35,858 nt of DNA from an uncultured Oscillospiraceae bacterium. GTDB taxonomy: Bacteria > Bacillota > Clostridia > Oscillospirales > Oscillospiraceae. The translations under genes were made by a program, and so were the position numbers. Numbering within the stretch: the first letter of the stretch is position 1; every line of letters begins with the position of its first letter. This document shows positions 1-7,922 of the stretch, piece after piece. The notes beneath the pieces were generated by a model that did not search any database, was not told where the DNA came from, and worked only from the letters and a program-made list of their open reading frames with translations. The DNA lies in assembly GCA_910587505.1 (NCBI GenBank), contig CAJULD010000020.1:14815-50672 (forward strand), written 5' to 3'.

Positions 1-1
1 C

Positions 2-982
2 GGACTGCTTTGCGCCTCCTCCCTGCTGGGTCTGGGACAGAGCGCCGGGGCCGCCGTGCTGGAGGCGGACAGCCTGGTCCCGGTGGGCCACACCATCGGC
101 ATCAAGCTGTTTGCCGAGGGCGTGGTGGTCATCGGCCTGGCAGAGGTGGAGACCGGCAGCGGCGTGCTGACGCCGGGCGCGGACTGCGGACTGCGGGTGG
201 GCGACGTGATCGAGGCGGCCAACGGCCAGGAGGTGGAAAGCTCCGAGCAGTTCGCCGCGCTGCTGCAATGCGGCGGAATGGTGCGGCTGGACGTGACCCG
301 TGACGGCAAGGATCTGACCCTGGCCGCGGAGCCGGTCCTGGGCGCCGACGGCACCTGGCGGCTGGGCGCCTGGATCAGGGACAGCATGGCCGGCATCGGT
401 ACGGTAACTTTTTATGATCCCGCCACCGGCAGCTTCGGCGCGCTGGGCCACGGCATCACGGACACCGACACGGGACTGCTGATGCCGCTGGGCGACGGCT
501 CGGTGATGCACGCGTCGGTCAAGGCCGTCAAACGGGGCAGCGCCGGAGAGCCCGGGGAGCTGAAGGGAAACTTCGACCTGGCCCATGACCTGGGCGAGCT
601 GTACGCCAACACGGAGCAGGGCGTCTTTGGCTCCATGGAGTCCTCCGTCTACACCGAAGGGGACGCGGTTCCCCTGGCCAGTGCGGAGGAGGTGCGGCCG
701 GGACCGGCGGTCATCCTCTCCAACGTCAGCGGCGAGGACGTGACGGCCTACGCGGTGGAGATCCTGCGGGTGCTGGACAGAACGGGAAGCCAGAACCTGC
801 TGCTGCAGGTGACGGACCCGGCGCTGATCGAACAGACCGGCGGCATCGTGCAGGGAATGAGCGGAAGCCCGATACTCCAGGGGGGCAGGCTGGTGGGAGC
901 GGTCACCCACGTGATGGTGAACGATCCCACCAAAGGATACGGCATTCTCATTGAAAACATGCTGGCTGAGGCGGGAAGGTAG
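2..982 (+). CDS. spoIVB: SpoIVB-type sporulation serine peptidase (5' end outside window)
   Basis: The frame is open from the first bases, so the N-terminus is cut off by the window edge. The remainder has a PDZ domain (around GLRVGDVIEAANG) followed by an S55 peptidase domain. The catalytic-type motifs GALGHGITD (His) and QGMSGSPI (Ser) are both present, and the end GYGILIENMLAEA is typical. In the family, SpoIVB is secreted from the forespore and triggers SpoIVFB activation of pro-sigma-K, so it marks an endospore former. In many Clostridia and Bacilli spo0A follows directly. Here the gene is instead followed by hairpins and a convergent sugar-salvage operon. Family assignment is secure; the true start is not visible. 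Confidence 0.95.
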   Translation, partial: GLLCASSLLGLGQSAGAAVLEADSLVPVGHTIGIKLFAEGVVVIGLAEVETGSGVLTPGADCGLRVGDVIEAANGQEVESSEQFAALLQCGGMVRLDVTRDGKDLTLAAEPVLGADGTWRLGAWIRDSMAGIGTVTFYDPATGSFGALGHGITDTDTGLLMPLGDGSVMHASVKAVKRGSAGEPGELKGNFDLAHDLGELYANTEQGVFGSMESSVYTEGDAVPLASAEEVRPGPAVILSNVSGEDVTAYAVEILRVLDRTGSQNLLLQVTDPALIEQTGGIVQGMSGSPILQGGRLVGAVTHVMVNDPTKGYGILIENMLAEAGR

Positions 983-989
983 CGTTGAG

Positions 990-1053
990 AGGGAGCGGCA
1001 AAGGCCGCTCCCTCCTGCTGTATGTCTTTCCGGGGACGCGTCCCCGGAAAGAC
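990..1053. terminator. Two strong hairpins between convergent genes (bidirectional terminator)
   Basis: The first hairpin has a perfect 10-bp stem (990-999 with 1004-1013, loop AAAG). The second is a perfect 30-base palindrome at 1024-1053 (15 bp per arm, centred on ACGCGT). No long T run follows either stem on the plus strand. The hairpins lie between the spoIVB stop and the end of the convergent kinase gene, so a bidirectional transcription stop is the simplest reading. Confidence 0.65.
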
Positions 1054-1060
1054 ACTATAA

Positions 1061-1993
1061 TTATGTTTCCCGTCCGGATGCACGAAACGCCTGCTCCTCC
1101 GCCGGTATTGCCGACAACGCCAGCGATACCGCGCCGGCTGCCGCGTTCTGCTTTGGCCGGATGCACCGCAGGTCCGGCCGTACTGCTGCCAGCTTACTGA
1201 CGAACAGGCGGCGCATAGCCGTATCCTGCGCCAGAACGCCACCCATGAGCGCAACCGGCGCGTGGCCAAGGGACAGCCGTCCGGCTGCGGCAGCCGTCAG
1301 CTCAACCAGACACCGGGCGTTTCTTTCCAGAATTTCACCGGCAAGGGCGTCGCCGTCCAGAAAAGCCTGTTCCACCAGCCGGGCGGCAGCCGCAACGCGG
1401 CTTTTCCCGCCCTGGTAAACACAGGCAATCAGCTCCTCCCTGCTTCCCAGATGGAACGCCTCCGCCAGTTTCGCCGTAAGGCCGGTTTCCGGCCCCATGC
1501 CGTCCCACTGCCGGGCCACGGCGGCAAAGGCGTCCCGTCCCAGCGCGTAGGCGCTGCCGCTGTCTCCAATCAGATGCCCCCAGCCGCCAAGGCGGAGGAT
1601 CCTGCCGTCCCGGCCCCTGCCGCAGCAGACCGACCCGGTCCCCGCAATCAGACACAGCCCGGCCTCCCCCTCCAATGCGCCATGCAGGGCGATTTCATCA
1701 TCTCCCACCAGGTCCCACCGCATGATCCCGGCGGTTTGAAAAGTCTCTGCAATCATGCTTCGCATCCGTGGATTGCTGCTCCCGGCCGCCCCGATGCATA
1801 CCGATTGACAGGAGCCCAGCGCACGCAAACAGGCCGTTATCTCCGCCAGCAGCGCCGCAAAATGCTCCTCCCCGGTCCCATTGAGATTGAACGCGCCAAA
1901 GCGCTGTTCCGAAACCGTCCTGCCGCCCGGTTCCCGGCAGAGCAGCGTCGTCCCCGTTCCGCCGCCGTCAATTCCCGCCGCAAATTTTACCAT
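1061..1993 (-). CDS. BadF/BadG/BcrA-type sugar kinase (GlcNAc/MurNAc kinase-like), second copy
   Basis: 310-residue ASKHA-fold kinase. The N-terminal GIDGGGTGTT is the phosphate-1 loop. The mid-protein IAGTGS is phosphate-2, followed by GGWGHLIGDSGSAYALG, which is typical of N-acetylglucosamine kinase-like BadF/BadG proteins. It is the last gene of the nagA-murQ operon and its ATG overlaps the end of the upstream kinase by 7 bp, so translation is probably coupled. A related Clostridium acetobutylicum kinase (MurK) phosphorylates both MurNAc and GlcNAc, so cytoplasmic phosphorylation of imported amino sugars is the likely role. Which sugar each of the two kinases prefers cannot be read from sequence. 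Confidence 0.85.
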   Translation of the reverse strand: MVKFAAGIDGGGTGTTLLCREPGGRTVSEQRFGAFNLNGTGEEHFAALLAEITACLRALGSCQSVCIGAAGSSNPRMRSMIAETFQTAGIMRWDLVGDDEIALHGALEGEAGLCLIAGTGSVCCGRGRDGRILRLGGWGHLIGDSGSAYALGRDAFAAVARQWDGMGPETGLTAKLAEAFHLGSREELIACVYQGGKSRVAAAARLVEQAFLDGDALAGEILERNARCLVELTAAAAGRLSLGHAPVALMGGVLAQDTAMRRLFVSKLAAVRPDLRCIRPKQNAAAGAVSLALSAIPAEEQAFRASGRET

Positions 1994-2979
1994 ACCCCTT
2001 CTCCTTTTGCCGTTCCGGCGGCGCGAAGCATGGTATCCACAGCCGGTTCCCGGATGGCTCCCGCCGCCTCCATGGCAAGCAGCACCGCTCCGCAGTCCGG
2101 CGGAAGCTCCGGCGCATGCAGCCGGAGCCCGCGGGCCTCCAGCGCCTCACGCATGGGAACAAGGATGCTCTCTCCGGCGGCAAAAACGCCGCCGGCATAA
2201 CTGACCGGCAGGGCTCCGCCGCCTTCCAGTCTTGCCGACAGCGCCAGAGCAATGCCGCTCAGCTCCTCCGCCGCCGCTGTCAGAATCCCCTGCGCCGCCT
2301 CGTCGCCCCCGGCGGCGTAAGCGGCCGCCAGTCCCGCCAGCTGCGCAATTCTCGTCCGGTCGGACTGCCACTCCTCCGTTACCAGCCGGACCACGTCCGT
2401 ATCCTGCCGGAGGTGCAAATCCCGTCGGAGCGCCTCGTAAAGGCCGGTCCGGGGGGCCCGCCCGTCGCTCTGGCGCATAAATTCGTACAGCAGCTTCCAG
2501 GCAATCCAGTAGCCGCTGCCCTCATCGCCAAACAGGCCGTATTTCCAGCCGCCGCAGCAGGCGACGCCGCCTGACGCGTCCTTCCCGATGCCAATGGATC
2601 CGGTCCCGGAGATCACGCAGATCCCCGGCCGGGCCGGCAGCGCGCCGCTCAACGCGTTTTCGCTGTCGTTGCCAAGGGCCCATCGCATCCCGGAAAAAAT
2701 CCGGGCAATCCGATTCGCCAGCGCTTCCCCGGCGCCGCCGGTGCTGTCTCCATAGCCCGCCAGGCCGGTAAACACCCCGGCGATCCCGCTTTTCGCGACG
2801 CCCGCCTGCTCGCAGCAGAGACGCAGCCCCCGCTCCAGAACCGCCGCCGTCCCATCCACCCCGCACTGGCGGAAGTGGCTGGCTGGCAGCGTACACCCAC
2901 CTACTGCCCTGCCATCTGCGTCACACAGGAGGAACTTTGTTTTTGTCCCGCCTCCGTCAATTCCAAGAAAGTAGTCCAC
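1987..2979 (-). CDS. BadF/BadG/BcrA-type sugar kinase (GlcNAc/MurNAc kinase-like), first copy
   Basis: 330-residue ASKHA kinase starting at GTG (2977-2979) behind a GGGAGG box about 12 bases upstream. Visible motifs are FLGIDGGGTKTKF (phosphate-1), CVISGTGSIGIG (phosphate-2) and CCGGWKYGLFGDEGSGYWI, the last characteristic of NagK-like BadF/BadG proteins. It is paralogous to the next gene, which it overlaps by 7 bp. Together they can supply GlcNAc-6-P and MurNAc-6-P to NagA and MurQ. About 230 bp, including a dispersed repeat, separate it from the NagZ-like gene upstream, so it may be expressed at a different level from the rest of the operon. Confidence 0.85.
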   Translation of the reverse strand: MDYFLGIDGGGTKTKFLLCDADGRAVGGCTLPASHFRQCGVDGTAAVLERGLRLCCEQAGVAKSGIAGVFTGLAGYGDSTGGAGEALANRIARIFSGMRWALGNDSENALSGALPARPGICVISGTGSIGIGKDASGGVACCGGWKYGLFGDEGSGYWIAWKLLYEFMRQSDGRAPRTGLYEALRRDLHLRQDTDVVRLVTEEWQSDRTRIAQLAGLAAAYAAGGDEAAQGILTAAAEELSGIALALSARLEGGGALPVSYAGGVFAAGESILVPMREALEARGLRLHAPELPPDCGAVLLAMEAAGAIREPAVDTMLRAAGTAKGEGVW

Positions 2980-3104
2980 GGCGTCGTCCTGCCTCCCTTT
3001 TTATGCCGTATCCCGATGAAAAACACCATACCGTCCCGGACCCCTGCAACAGTCTGAAGGCCGTTTACAAAGTCCTTTTCAACACTTTATCGGGAAAAGT
3101 ATTG

Positions 3105-3225
3105 TGAACCCGTATTCACAGCCGCTGACCGGCCGGTCTGTTTTCCGCCATCCTGCGTCAGTTTTCCCTGTCTGACGGGAAAACTCCCCTTCCATCCGGC
3201 ATCCCCGGTTATGAATTCAGGTTCT
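3105..3225. repeat. Dispersed inverted-end repeat, copy A
   Basis: About 121 bp. The left end GAACCCGTATTCACAG and right end TTATGAATTCAGGTTCT are imperfect inverted copies of each other. The interior shares CGCCATnCTGCGTCAGTTT and GGCCGGTC blocks with copy B (5740-5864). The right end overlaps the 3' end of the NagZ-like gene and provides its last codons and stop. It resembles a small MITE or REP-like element; no transposase is inside. Confidence 0.8.
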
Positions 3226-4771
3226 GAAAATTGCGCAGCGGCAGTTTTCCTCCGGCGGAAAGCGTCCCCGCGAGGAACCGGCTGAGAATACCGCAGGCAG
3301 TCCGGGTATATTCCCATGCCGCCACACAGCATACCTCCTCCGGCAGCCCCCGCAGATCATAAGGGTCCCGCAGCGCCGCTACAATCATGGGAATCCCCTT
3401 CGCCGCCAGCATATGGATCATATCCAGCTGGCCCCGGTACAGATGGGCGTTGCAGCTGCCAAACACAAGGCAGCTGGCCTGCGGCAGCCGCGAGGCCACG
3501 CGGGCAATCTCCTCCGGCCCCGGATTGTGGGAAATGACAACCGCCGTACCGCGGCCCGCCTGCTCCCGCAGCAGCCCGGCAAAGGAAAACTCCTCTTCCC
3601 TGCGGTTTTCCGCCAGCGTGTTCCGGTAATCCCGGCACCCGATAAACACCGGACAGTCTCCCAGCGGCGGAACGCCGCCCTCCGGCGCGCGAACCAGCGT
3701 CAGGCTCCGCTCCTTCATGTCATGCAGCCACTGCCTGCACGCGGACCGGTCCGGCAGAAGGTCCGGCGGCGTTCTCCGCCGGTTTTTCGCCGCCATGATT
3801 CTGCCGGCGCTCTCCTCCAGCTCCCGGAGATCCAGGCACCCCGCCCGGGCCTCCTCCAACATCCGCTGGGCAATCCGGGCTGCGTATCCGGCCTGGTGAG
3901 AGGTCATGACAATATCCATCCCCGCTTTCAGAGAAGCCGCCGCACCCTCCACCACGCCGAAATGCTCCGCAATCGCGCCCATCTCCATACAGTCGGAGAG
4001 CAGCAGCCCCCGGCAGCCCACCCGGTCCCGGAGCAGGTCCCGGATGACCTGCGGGGACATGGTGGCGGGCAGCCGGGGATCGATCCGGGAGAACAGGCAG
4101 TGGGAGACCATGACCGCCTCCGCCCCCTTCGCCGCGGCCTCCCGGAAGGGCCGCAGCTCCCGCGCCTCCAGCTCCTCCAGCGTGAGGCCGATCCGGGGAA
4201 GGGTCAGGTGGCTGTCCTTCTCCGCCGCGCCGCAGCCGGGAAAATGCTTGACGCAGGCGGCAATCCCGCCCTCCTGCATTCCCAGCATCTCCGCAATGCC
4301 ATAGCGGCTGACCGTCTCCGCCGTGTCGCCGAAGCTGCGCACGCCGTTGCCCGGATGGTCCGGATTGCTGCTGATGTCCAGCACCGGCGCCAGATTCATA
4401 TTGACTCCGCAGCGCCGCAGGATCGCCGCAGCGGCCAGCCCCGTCCGCCGGGCGTCCCCCTCGTCCCCCGCGGCGGCGACGGCCATGGCGCCGGGCGGAT
4501 TGCAGCCCTCGTCAGGCAGGCGGGACACCATGCCGCCCTCCTGATCGATCATGATAAAAGGCTCTATGCCGCAGGCGTCCAGAACGATCCGCCGGAGGCG
4601 GGCGCACAGGCCGGTCAGCTGCTCCTCGCTTTCAATGTTGTGCCTGAAGAGAATGATGTTGCCGATCTGATATGTTTTTATTATCTCCACAAATTCCCGG
4701 TCCGGCTCCCTGCCGGGGAACCCGGTGACCAGCCGCTGGCCGATCTGACGGCACAGGGTTCCCTCATCCAT
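3209..4771 (-). CDS. nagZ: Glycoside hydrolase family 3 beta-N-acetylhexosaminidase (NagZ-like)
   Basis: 520 residues. The GH3 N-terminal barrel shows FIMIDQEGG (about 73-80), LAPVLDIS, KHFPG (175-179), a DSH acid/base-type motif (186-188) and LLLSDCMEMGA with nucleophile-type Asp260. The family removes GlcNAc from GlcNAc-MurNAc (peptide) fragments. No signal peptide is apparent, so it probably acts in the cytoplasm on imported muropeptide sugars. The loop usually reading FPGHG is FPGCG here, while the DSH dyad is kept. About 180 C-terminal residues follow the barrel, as in Gram-positive two-domain NagZ. The ATG overlaps the murQ stop by 8 bp (coupled). The last residues (NLNS and stop) lie inside dispersed repeat A. 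Confidence 0.88.
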   Translation of the reverse strand: MDEGTLCRQIGQRLVTGFPGREPDREFVEIIKTYQIGNIILFRHNIESEEQLTGLCARLRRIVLDACGIEPFIMIDQEGGMVSRLPDEGCNPPGAMAVAAAGDEGDARRTGLAAAAILRRCGVNMNLAPVLDISSNPDHPGNGVRSFGDTAETVSRYGIAEMLGMQEGGIAACVKHFPGCGAAEKDSHLTLPRIGLTLEELEARELRPFREAAAKGAEAVMVSHCLFSRIDPRLPATMSPQVIRDLLRDRVGCRGLLLSDCMEMGAIAEHFGVVEGAAASLKAGMDIVMTSHQAGYAARIAQRMLEEARAGCLDLRELEESAGRIMAAKNRRRTPPDLLPDRSACRQWLHDMKERSLTLVRAPEGGVPPLGDCPVFIGCRDYRNTLAENRREEEFSFAGLLREQAGRGTAVVISHNPGPEEIARVASRLPQASCLVFGSCNAHLYRGQLDMIHMLAAKGIPMIVAALRDPYDLRGLPEEVCCVAAWEYTRTACGILSRFLAGTLSAGGKLPLRNFQNLNS

Positions 4772-5699
4772 TCAGCATTCCCTCCATTTCCCGGGCGGCG
4801 CCGCCCAGACACAGCGCACGGGAAATGTGCCCGTTGACGCTGCTCAGCAGCTCCTCCGCCCGCTCCCTGTCCATATCGCAGCGAATCATCACAATGGCGG
4901 TCTTTACCCGGTTATGACTGGCCAGCAGAGCCTCTCCGGCAGACTCCCTGCTGCATCCGGCGGCCTCGCAGATGATGCTGATGCTGCGCTGGAGGAGCTT
5001 CTGGTTGGTGGGCTTTACGTCCACCATCAGATTCCGGTATACCTTCCCCAGCTTAATCATTGTCCCGGTGGACAGCATGTTCAGGATCATTTTTTCGGCG
5101 GTGCCGCATTTCATCCGGGTGGACCCGCTGATGGCCTCCGGCCCCACCTGGGGCGCGATTCCCACATCCGCGAAGACGTCCAGCCTGCTGCCCGGACAGC
5201 AGGATACGGAAATCACCCTGCCGCCCGCCCCGCGGGCATACTCCGCCGCCCCGCAGACGCAGGGCGTCCTGCCGCTGGCCGCCAGAGCCACCAGAATGTC
5301 CTTTTCACAAAAGCCGATCTCCCGCAGCATGGCCCGGCCCAGCTCCGGATCGTCCTCCGCGTTTTCCACCGCCCGGACCAGAGCCTCCCGGCCGCCGGCG
5401 ATCAGTCCCACCACCAGACCGGGATCGGTGGAATAGGTGGGCACGCATTCGGCCGCGTCCAGAATGCCCAGACGTCCCGAGGTCCCTGCGCCGCAGTAGA
5501 CCAGCCGGCCGCCGGCGGAAATGGCCGCCACGATCAGATCCACCGCCTCCGCAATCCTGTCGGCCACCAGCCCCACCGCGGGGGCCACCAGACAATCCTC
5601 CCGGTTAATCATCCTGACCAGCTCTATGGTAGAGACCACGTCGATATCGCGGGTTCGGGGATTGCTGCGTTCGGTTAACGATTCAAACATATTTTCCAC
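4764..5699 (-). CDS. murQ: N-acetylmuramic acid 6-phosphate etherase
   Basis: 311 residues, full length for MurQ. The SIS domain carries GAGTSGRLGILDAAEC (about 70-85, with the conserved Glu84) and SGSTRMKCGTAEKMILNMLST. MurQ cleaves the lactyl ether of MurNAc-6-P to give GlcNAc-6-P and D-lactate, the defining step of MurNAc recycling, and its product is the NagA substrate. The start is either GTG at 5699 or the ATG three codons later; neither has a strong ribosome binding site. Repeat B lies in the 164-bp gap to the upstream permease gene, while the downstream NagZ-like gene overlaps it. Confidence 0.96.
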   Translation of the reverse strand: MENMFESLTERSNPRTRDIDVVSTIELVRMINREDCLVAPAVGLVADRIAEAVDLIVAAISAGGRLVYCGAGTSGRLGILDAAECVPTYSTDPGLVVGLIAGGREALVRAVENAEDDPELGRAMLREIGFCEKDILVALAASGRTPCVCGAAEYARGAGGRVISVSCCPGSRLDVFADVGIAPQVGPEAISGSTRMKCGTAEKMILNMLSTGTMIKLGKVYRNLMVDVKPTNQKLLQRSISIICEAAGCSRESAGEALLASHNRVKTAIVMIRCDMDRERAEELLSSVNGHISRALCLGGAAREMEGMLNG

Positions 5700-5739
5700 A
5701 ATCTTCTACCATTTCCTTTTTTACTGATCTTTTTCACTC

Positions 5740-5864
5740 AGAACCTGTATTCACAATCGCAGCACGCCGGCCGGTCTTTTTCCCGCCATGCTGCGTCAGT
5801 TTCCCCTGCCATATGTCGGTATGGCTGCGGAAAATCTCCCTCCCCGATTATGAATACAGGTTCT
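5740..5864. repeat. Dispersed inverted-end repeat, copy B (best-conserved ends)
   Basis: 125 bp bounded by AGAACCTGTATTCACAA and TTATGAATACAGGTTCT, which are inverted repeats with one mismatch. It lies between the permease stop and murQ in the same operon. Internal GC-rich stems could fold the mRNA at this junction. Copy A at 3105-3225 is clearly homologous along its length. Confidence 0.85.
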
Positions 5865-6733
5865 TACCCTTTTACCGCGCCGACCGTTACGCCCTCCAGG
5901 AAATACTTCTGCAAGCTGAAAAACAGGATAAACATGGGGATGGTGGAGATCGCCGCACCGGCCATCATGGGACCAAACAGGGTGGTATTGGCGTATCGGA
6001 ACTGCTTGAGCCCCACCTGGATGGTATACATGCTCTCTTCGCTGGTAATCAGGAACGGCCAGAAGAAGGTGTTCCAGTTTCCCAGAAATGAAGTGACGGC
6101 CACCACCGCCAGCACGGTCTTCGACAGCGGAACCACGATCCGCAGAAAAATGCCCAGCTGGGAACAGCCGTCAATCCTGGCGCTCTCCAGCACCTCGTTG
6201 GGAATCTGCTGGAAAAACTGCTTCGTGAGGAAGATGTTATAGGAGCTGACCAGACCGGGCAGGATCAGCGCCGCGTAGGTGTTGGAAAGCTTGAAGCTGC
6301 GCACGATCAGGATATACAGCGGCACCTGGGTAACCTGATAGGGAATCATCATCCCCACCAGAATCAGATAGAAGAGCACGTTCTTTCCCCGGAAGCGCAG
6401 CTTGGAAAATGCATAGCCGCCCGCCGAGGCAAAGACGACGTTGCCCACGGTCACGCTGCCCGCGACAATCAGACTGTTCAGCAACCAGCGCAGACTGTAT
6501 TGGCTGAACCCCAGAAAGGCCCTGTAGGAATCCAGGGTCCACACGGAAGGAAAGACGCTTCTCACGTTCCCCGCCCGCTGCACGTTGGGGCCGAAGGAGT
6601 TGAGAAGCATATAAACCAGCGGGAAGAGGCTGACAGCCGCCATGAAAAGCAGAACCAGCATCAGGAAGGCGTTTCTGGCGGCCAGCTTCGCCCGGTTGTT
6701 GTCCCGGTTGGAATAAAGACTGATTTTAGACAT
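5864..6733 (-). CDS. Carbohydrate ABC transporter permease, MalG/CUT1 type
   Basis: 289 residues with about six hydrophobic membrane segments. The EAA loop LESARIDGCSQLGIFLRIVVPLSK is characteristic of the MalG-like permeases that contact the ATPase. It starts at ATG 6733 behind GGAGG. It is one half of the channel, with the next gene upstream and the solute-binding lipoprotein. Context (murQ, nagA, kinases) suggests GlcNAc, MurNAc or muropeptide sugars as cargo, but the substrate is inference. No ATPase subunit is encoded in the operon, as is common when a shared MsmX-type ATPase is used. The stop lies at the edge of repeat B. Confidence 0.92.
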   Translation of the reverse strand: MSKISLYSNRDNNRAKLAARNAFLMLVLLFMAAVSLFPLVYMLLNSFGPNVQRAGNVRSVFPSVWTLDSYRAFLGFSQYSLRWLLNSLIVAGSVTVGNVVFASAGGYAFSKLRFRGKNVLFYLILVGMMIPYQVTQVPLYILIVRSFKLSNTYAALILPGLVSSYNIFLTKQFFQQIPNEVLESARIDGCSQLGIFLRIVVPLSKTVLAVVAVTSFLGNWNTFFWPFLITSEESMYTIQVGLKQFRYANTTLFGPMMAGAAISTIPMFILFFSLQKYFLEGVTVGAVKG

Positions 6734-6774
6734 GGCGTCCCTCCAAATTGAGAAATTCCGCTGTATGCGGCCGT

Positions 6775-7680
6775 TCAGTATTCCACATCCGCGCCGGTCA
6801 TCCTGAATTGCAGGATGGAAATGCCGCCGATGATAATGGTCAGAATCACAGCCTGCGCACAGGCAAGGCCGAATTCGTTGTACTTGAACGCGTTGTTAAA
6901 GATCAGAAGGCCCACCATGTTCGTGTTGTTATCCGGCCCTCCTCCCGTGAGCATATAGGCGTTCATGAACACCTGAAAGGAGTTGATTACGCCGGTCACC
7001 GTCAGAAACAGCGTAGTGGGCTTCACCGCCGGCAGGACGATGAACCGGATCTTGGCAGGGAATCTGGCCCCGTCGATCTCCGCCGCCTCATAATAGGAGT
7101 TATCAATGCCCATCAGCGCCGCCGAGTAAATAATGATGTTTTGCCCCAGTCCCGACAGCAGCGCCATGATAATCAGGGACAGCATGGCGGTTTTGCTGGA
7201 GTTCAGCCAGTTCTGCTGCGGCAGGCCCAGGAAATCGAACACAATGTTCAGAAGCCCCGACGGAGAGGAATCATAGATCCACTGCCATACCACGGACAGC
7301 GCCACGCCGGAGGCCAGCAGAGGCAGGTAAAACATGGCCTTCAGCCCCGCCTGTATTTTCCGCGTAAAGGGCTGGATCATCACCGCCACCAGAAAACTGA
7401 GCAGCAGCGTCAGCGGCACCACCGCCGCCGTATAGACCAGCGTATTGCGCACCGATTTCCAGAACAGAGCGCTTTTCAGCGTGTCCGTATAATTTTTAAA
7501 GCCCACAAAATCCGATCCAAAGGGCTTATAGGCCAGAAAACTGGTTTTTACCGCGTAAAAGAGAGGATATAGCGTGAAAACCGCAAACATGACCAGTGCA
7601 ACGGCCAGGAACATTGCCGCCCAGCGTCCGTCGCCGGGGAGCCTGCGGACGCCGGTTTGTTTGTCTTTCAATTGCTTCAC
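6775..7680 (-). CDS. Carbohydrate ABC transporter permease, MalF/UgpA type
   Basis: 301 residues with a cytoplasmic N-terminus, about six membrane segments and the EAA motif YEAAEIDGARFPAKIRFIVLPAVKP, typical of MalF/UgpA-like permeases. The start is GTG at 7678-7680 with an AAAGGAG box about 12 bases upstream. The gene is 41 bp upstream of the MalG-like gene, and the two form the membrane channel of the amino-sugar importer inferred from this operon. Confidence 0.92.
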   Translation of the reverse strand: MKQLKDKQTGVRRLPGDGRWAAMFLAVALVMFAVFTLYPLFYAVKTSFLAYKPFGSDFVGFKNYTDTLKSALFWKSVRNTLVYTAAVVPLTLLLSFLVAVMIQPFTRKIQAGLKAMFYLPLLASGVALSVVWQWIYDSSPSGLLNIVFDFLGLPQQNWLNSSKTAMLSLIIMALLSGLGQNIIIYSAALMGIDNSYYEAAEIDGARFPAKIRFIVLPAVKPTTLFLTVTGVINSFQVFMNAYMLTGGGPDNNTNMVGLLIFNNAFKYNEFGLACAQAVILTIIIGGISILQFRMTGADVEY

Positions 7681-7730
7681 TGCTGCTGCCGGCTCCTTTC
7701 TAACAGGTTACCATACTTTTTCGGGTCGTC

Positions 7731-7756
7731 ATCCTTTTCCGGGAACGGAAAAGGAT
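7731..7756. other. Hairpin in the binding protein-permease gap
   Basis: Perfect 11-bp stem ATCCTTTTCCG with loop GGAA in the 242-bp gap between the solute-binding protein and the first permease. A second, longer-loop stem pairs 7854-7867 with 7901-7914, with one mismatch. Neither is followed by a T run in the direction of transcription. An mRNA-stabilising or attenuating structure that keeps binding protein above permease levels is plausible but unproven. Confidence 0.45.
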
Positions 7757-7922
7757 CAAAAAGGACTTTTGAGAATTCTGCATTTTACCTCGCAGGAGCA
7801 TCCCGAAAGCCCCCGGTTCAACAGATTGGTATCCGTAATTTTCGCGCAGGAGCGTGGGACAGGAGCCGGAACCGGCGTGCGAAGATTCAGAAGTTCCCAG
7901 GGCTCCCGTCCCACATTCCAGA

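Noticed and set aside
3413..4837. 474-codon plus-strand frame across the NagZ-like gene
   Set aside because: Antisense shadow; the minus strand carries a complete GH3 enzyme.
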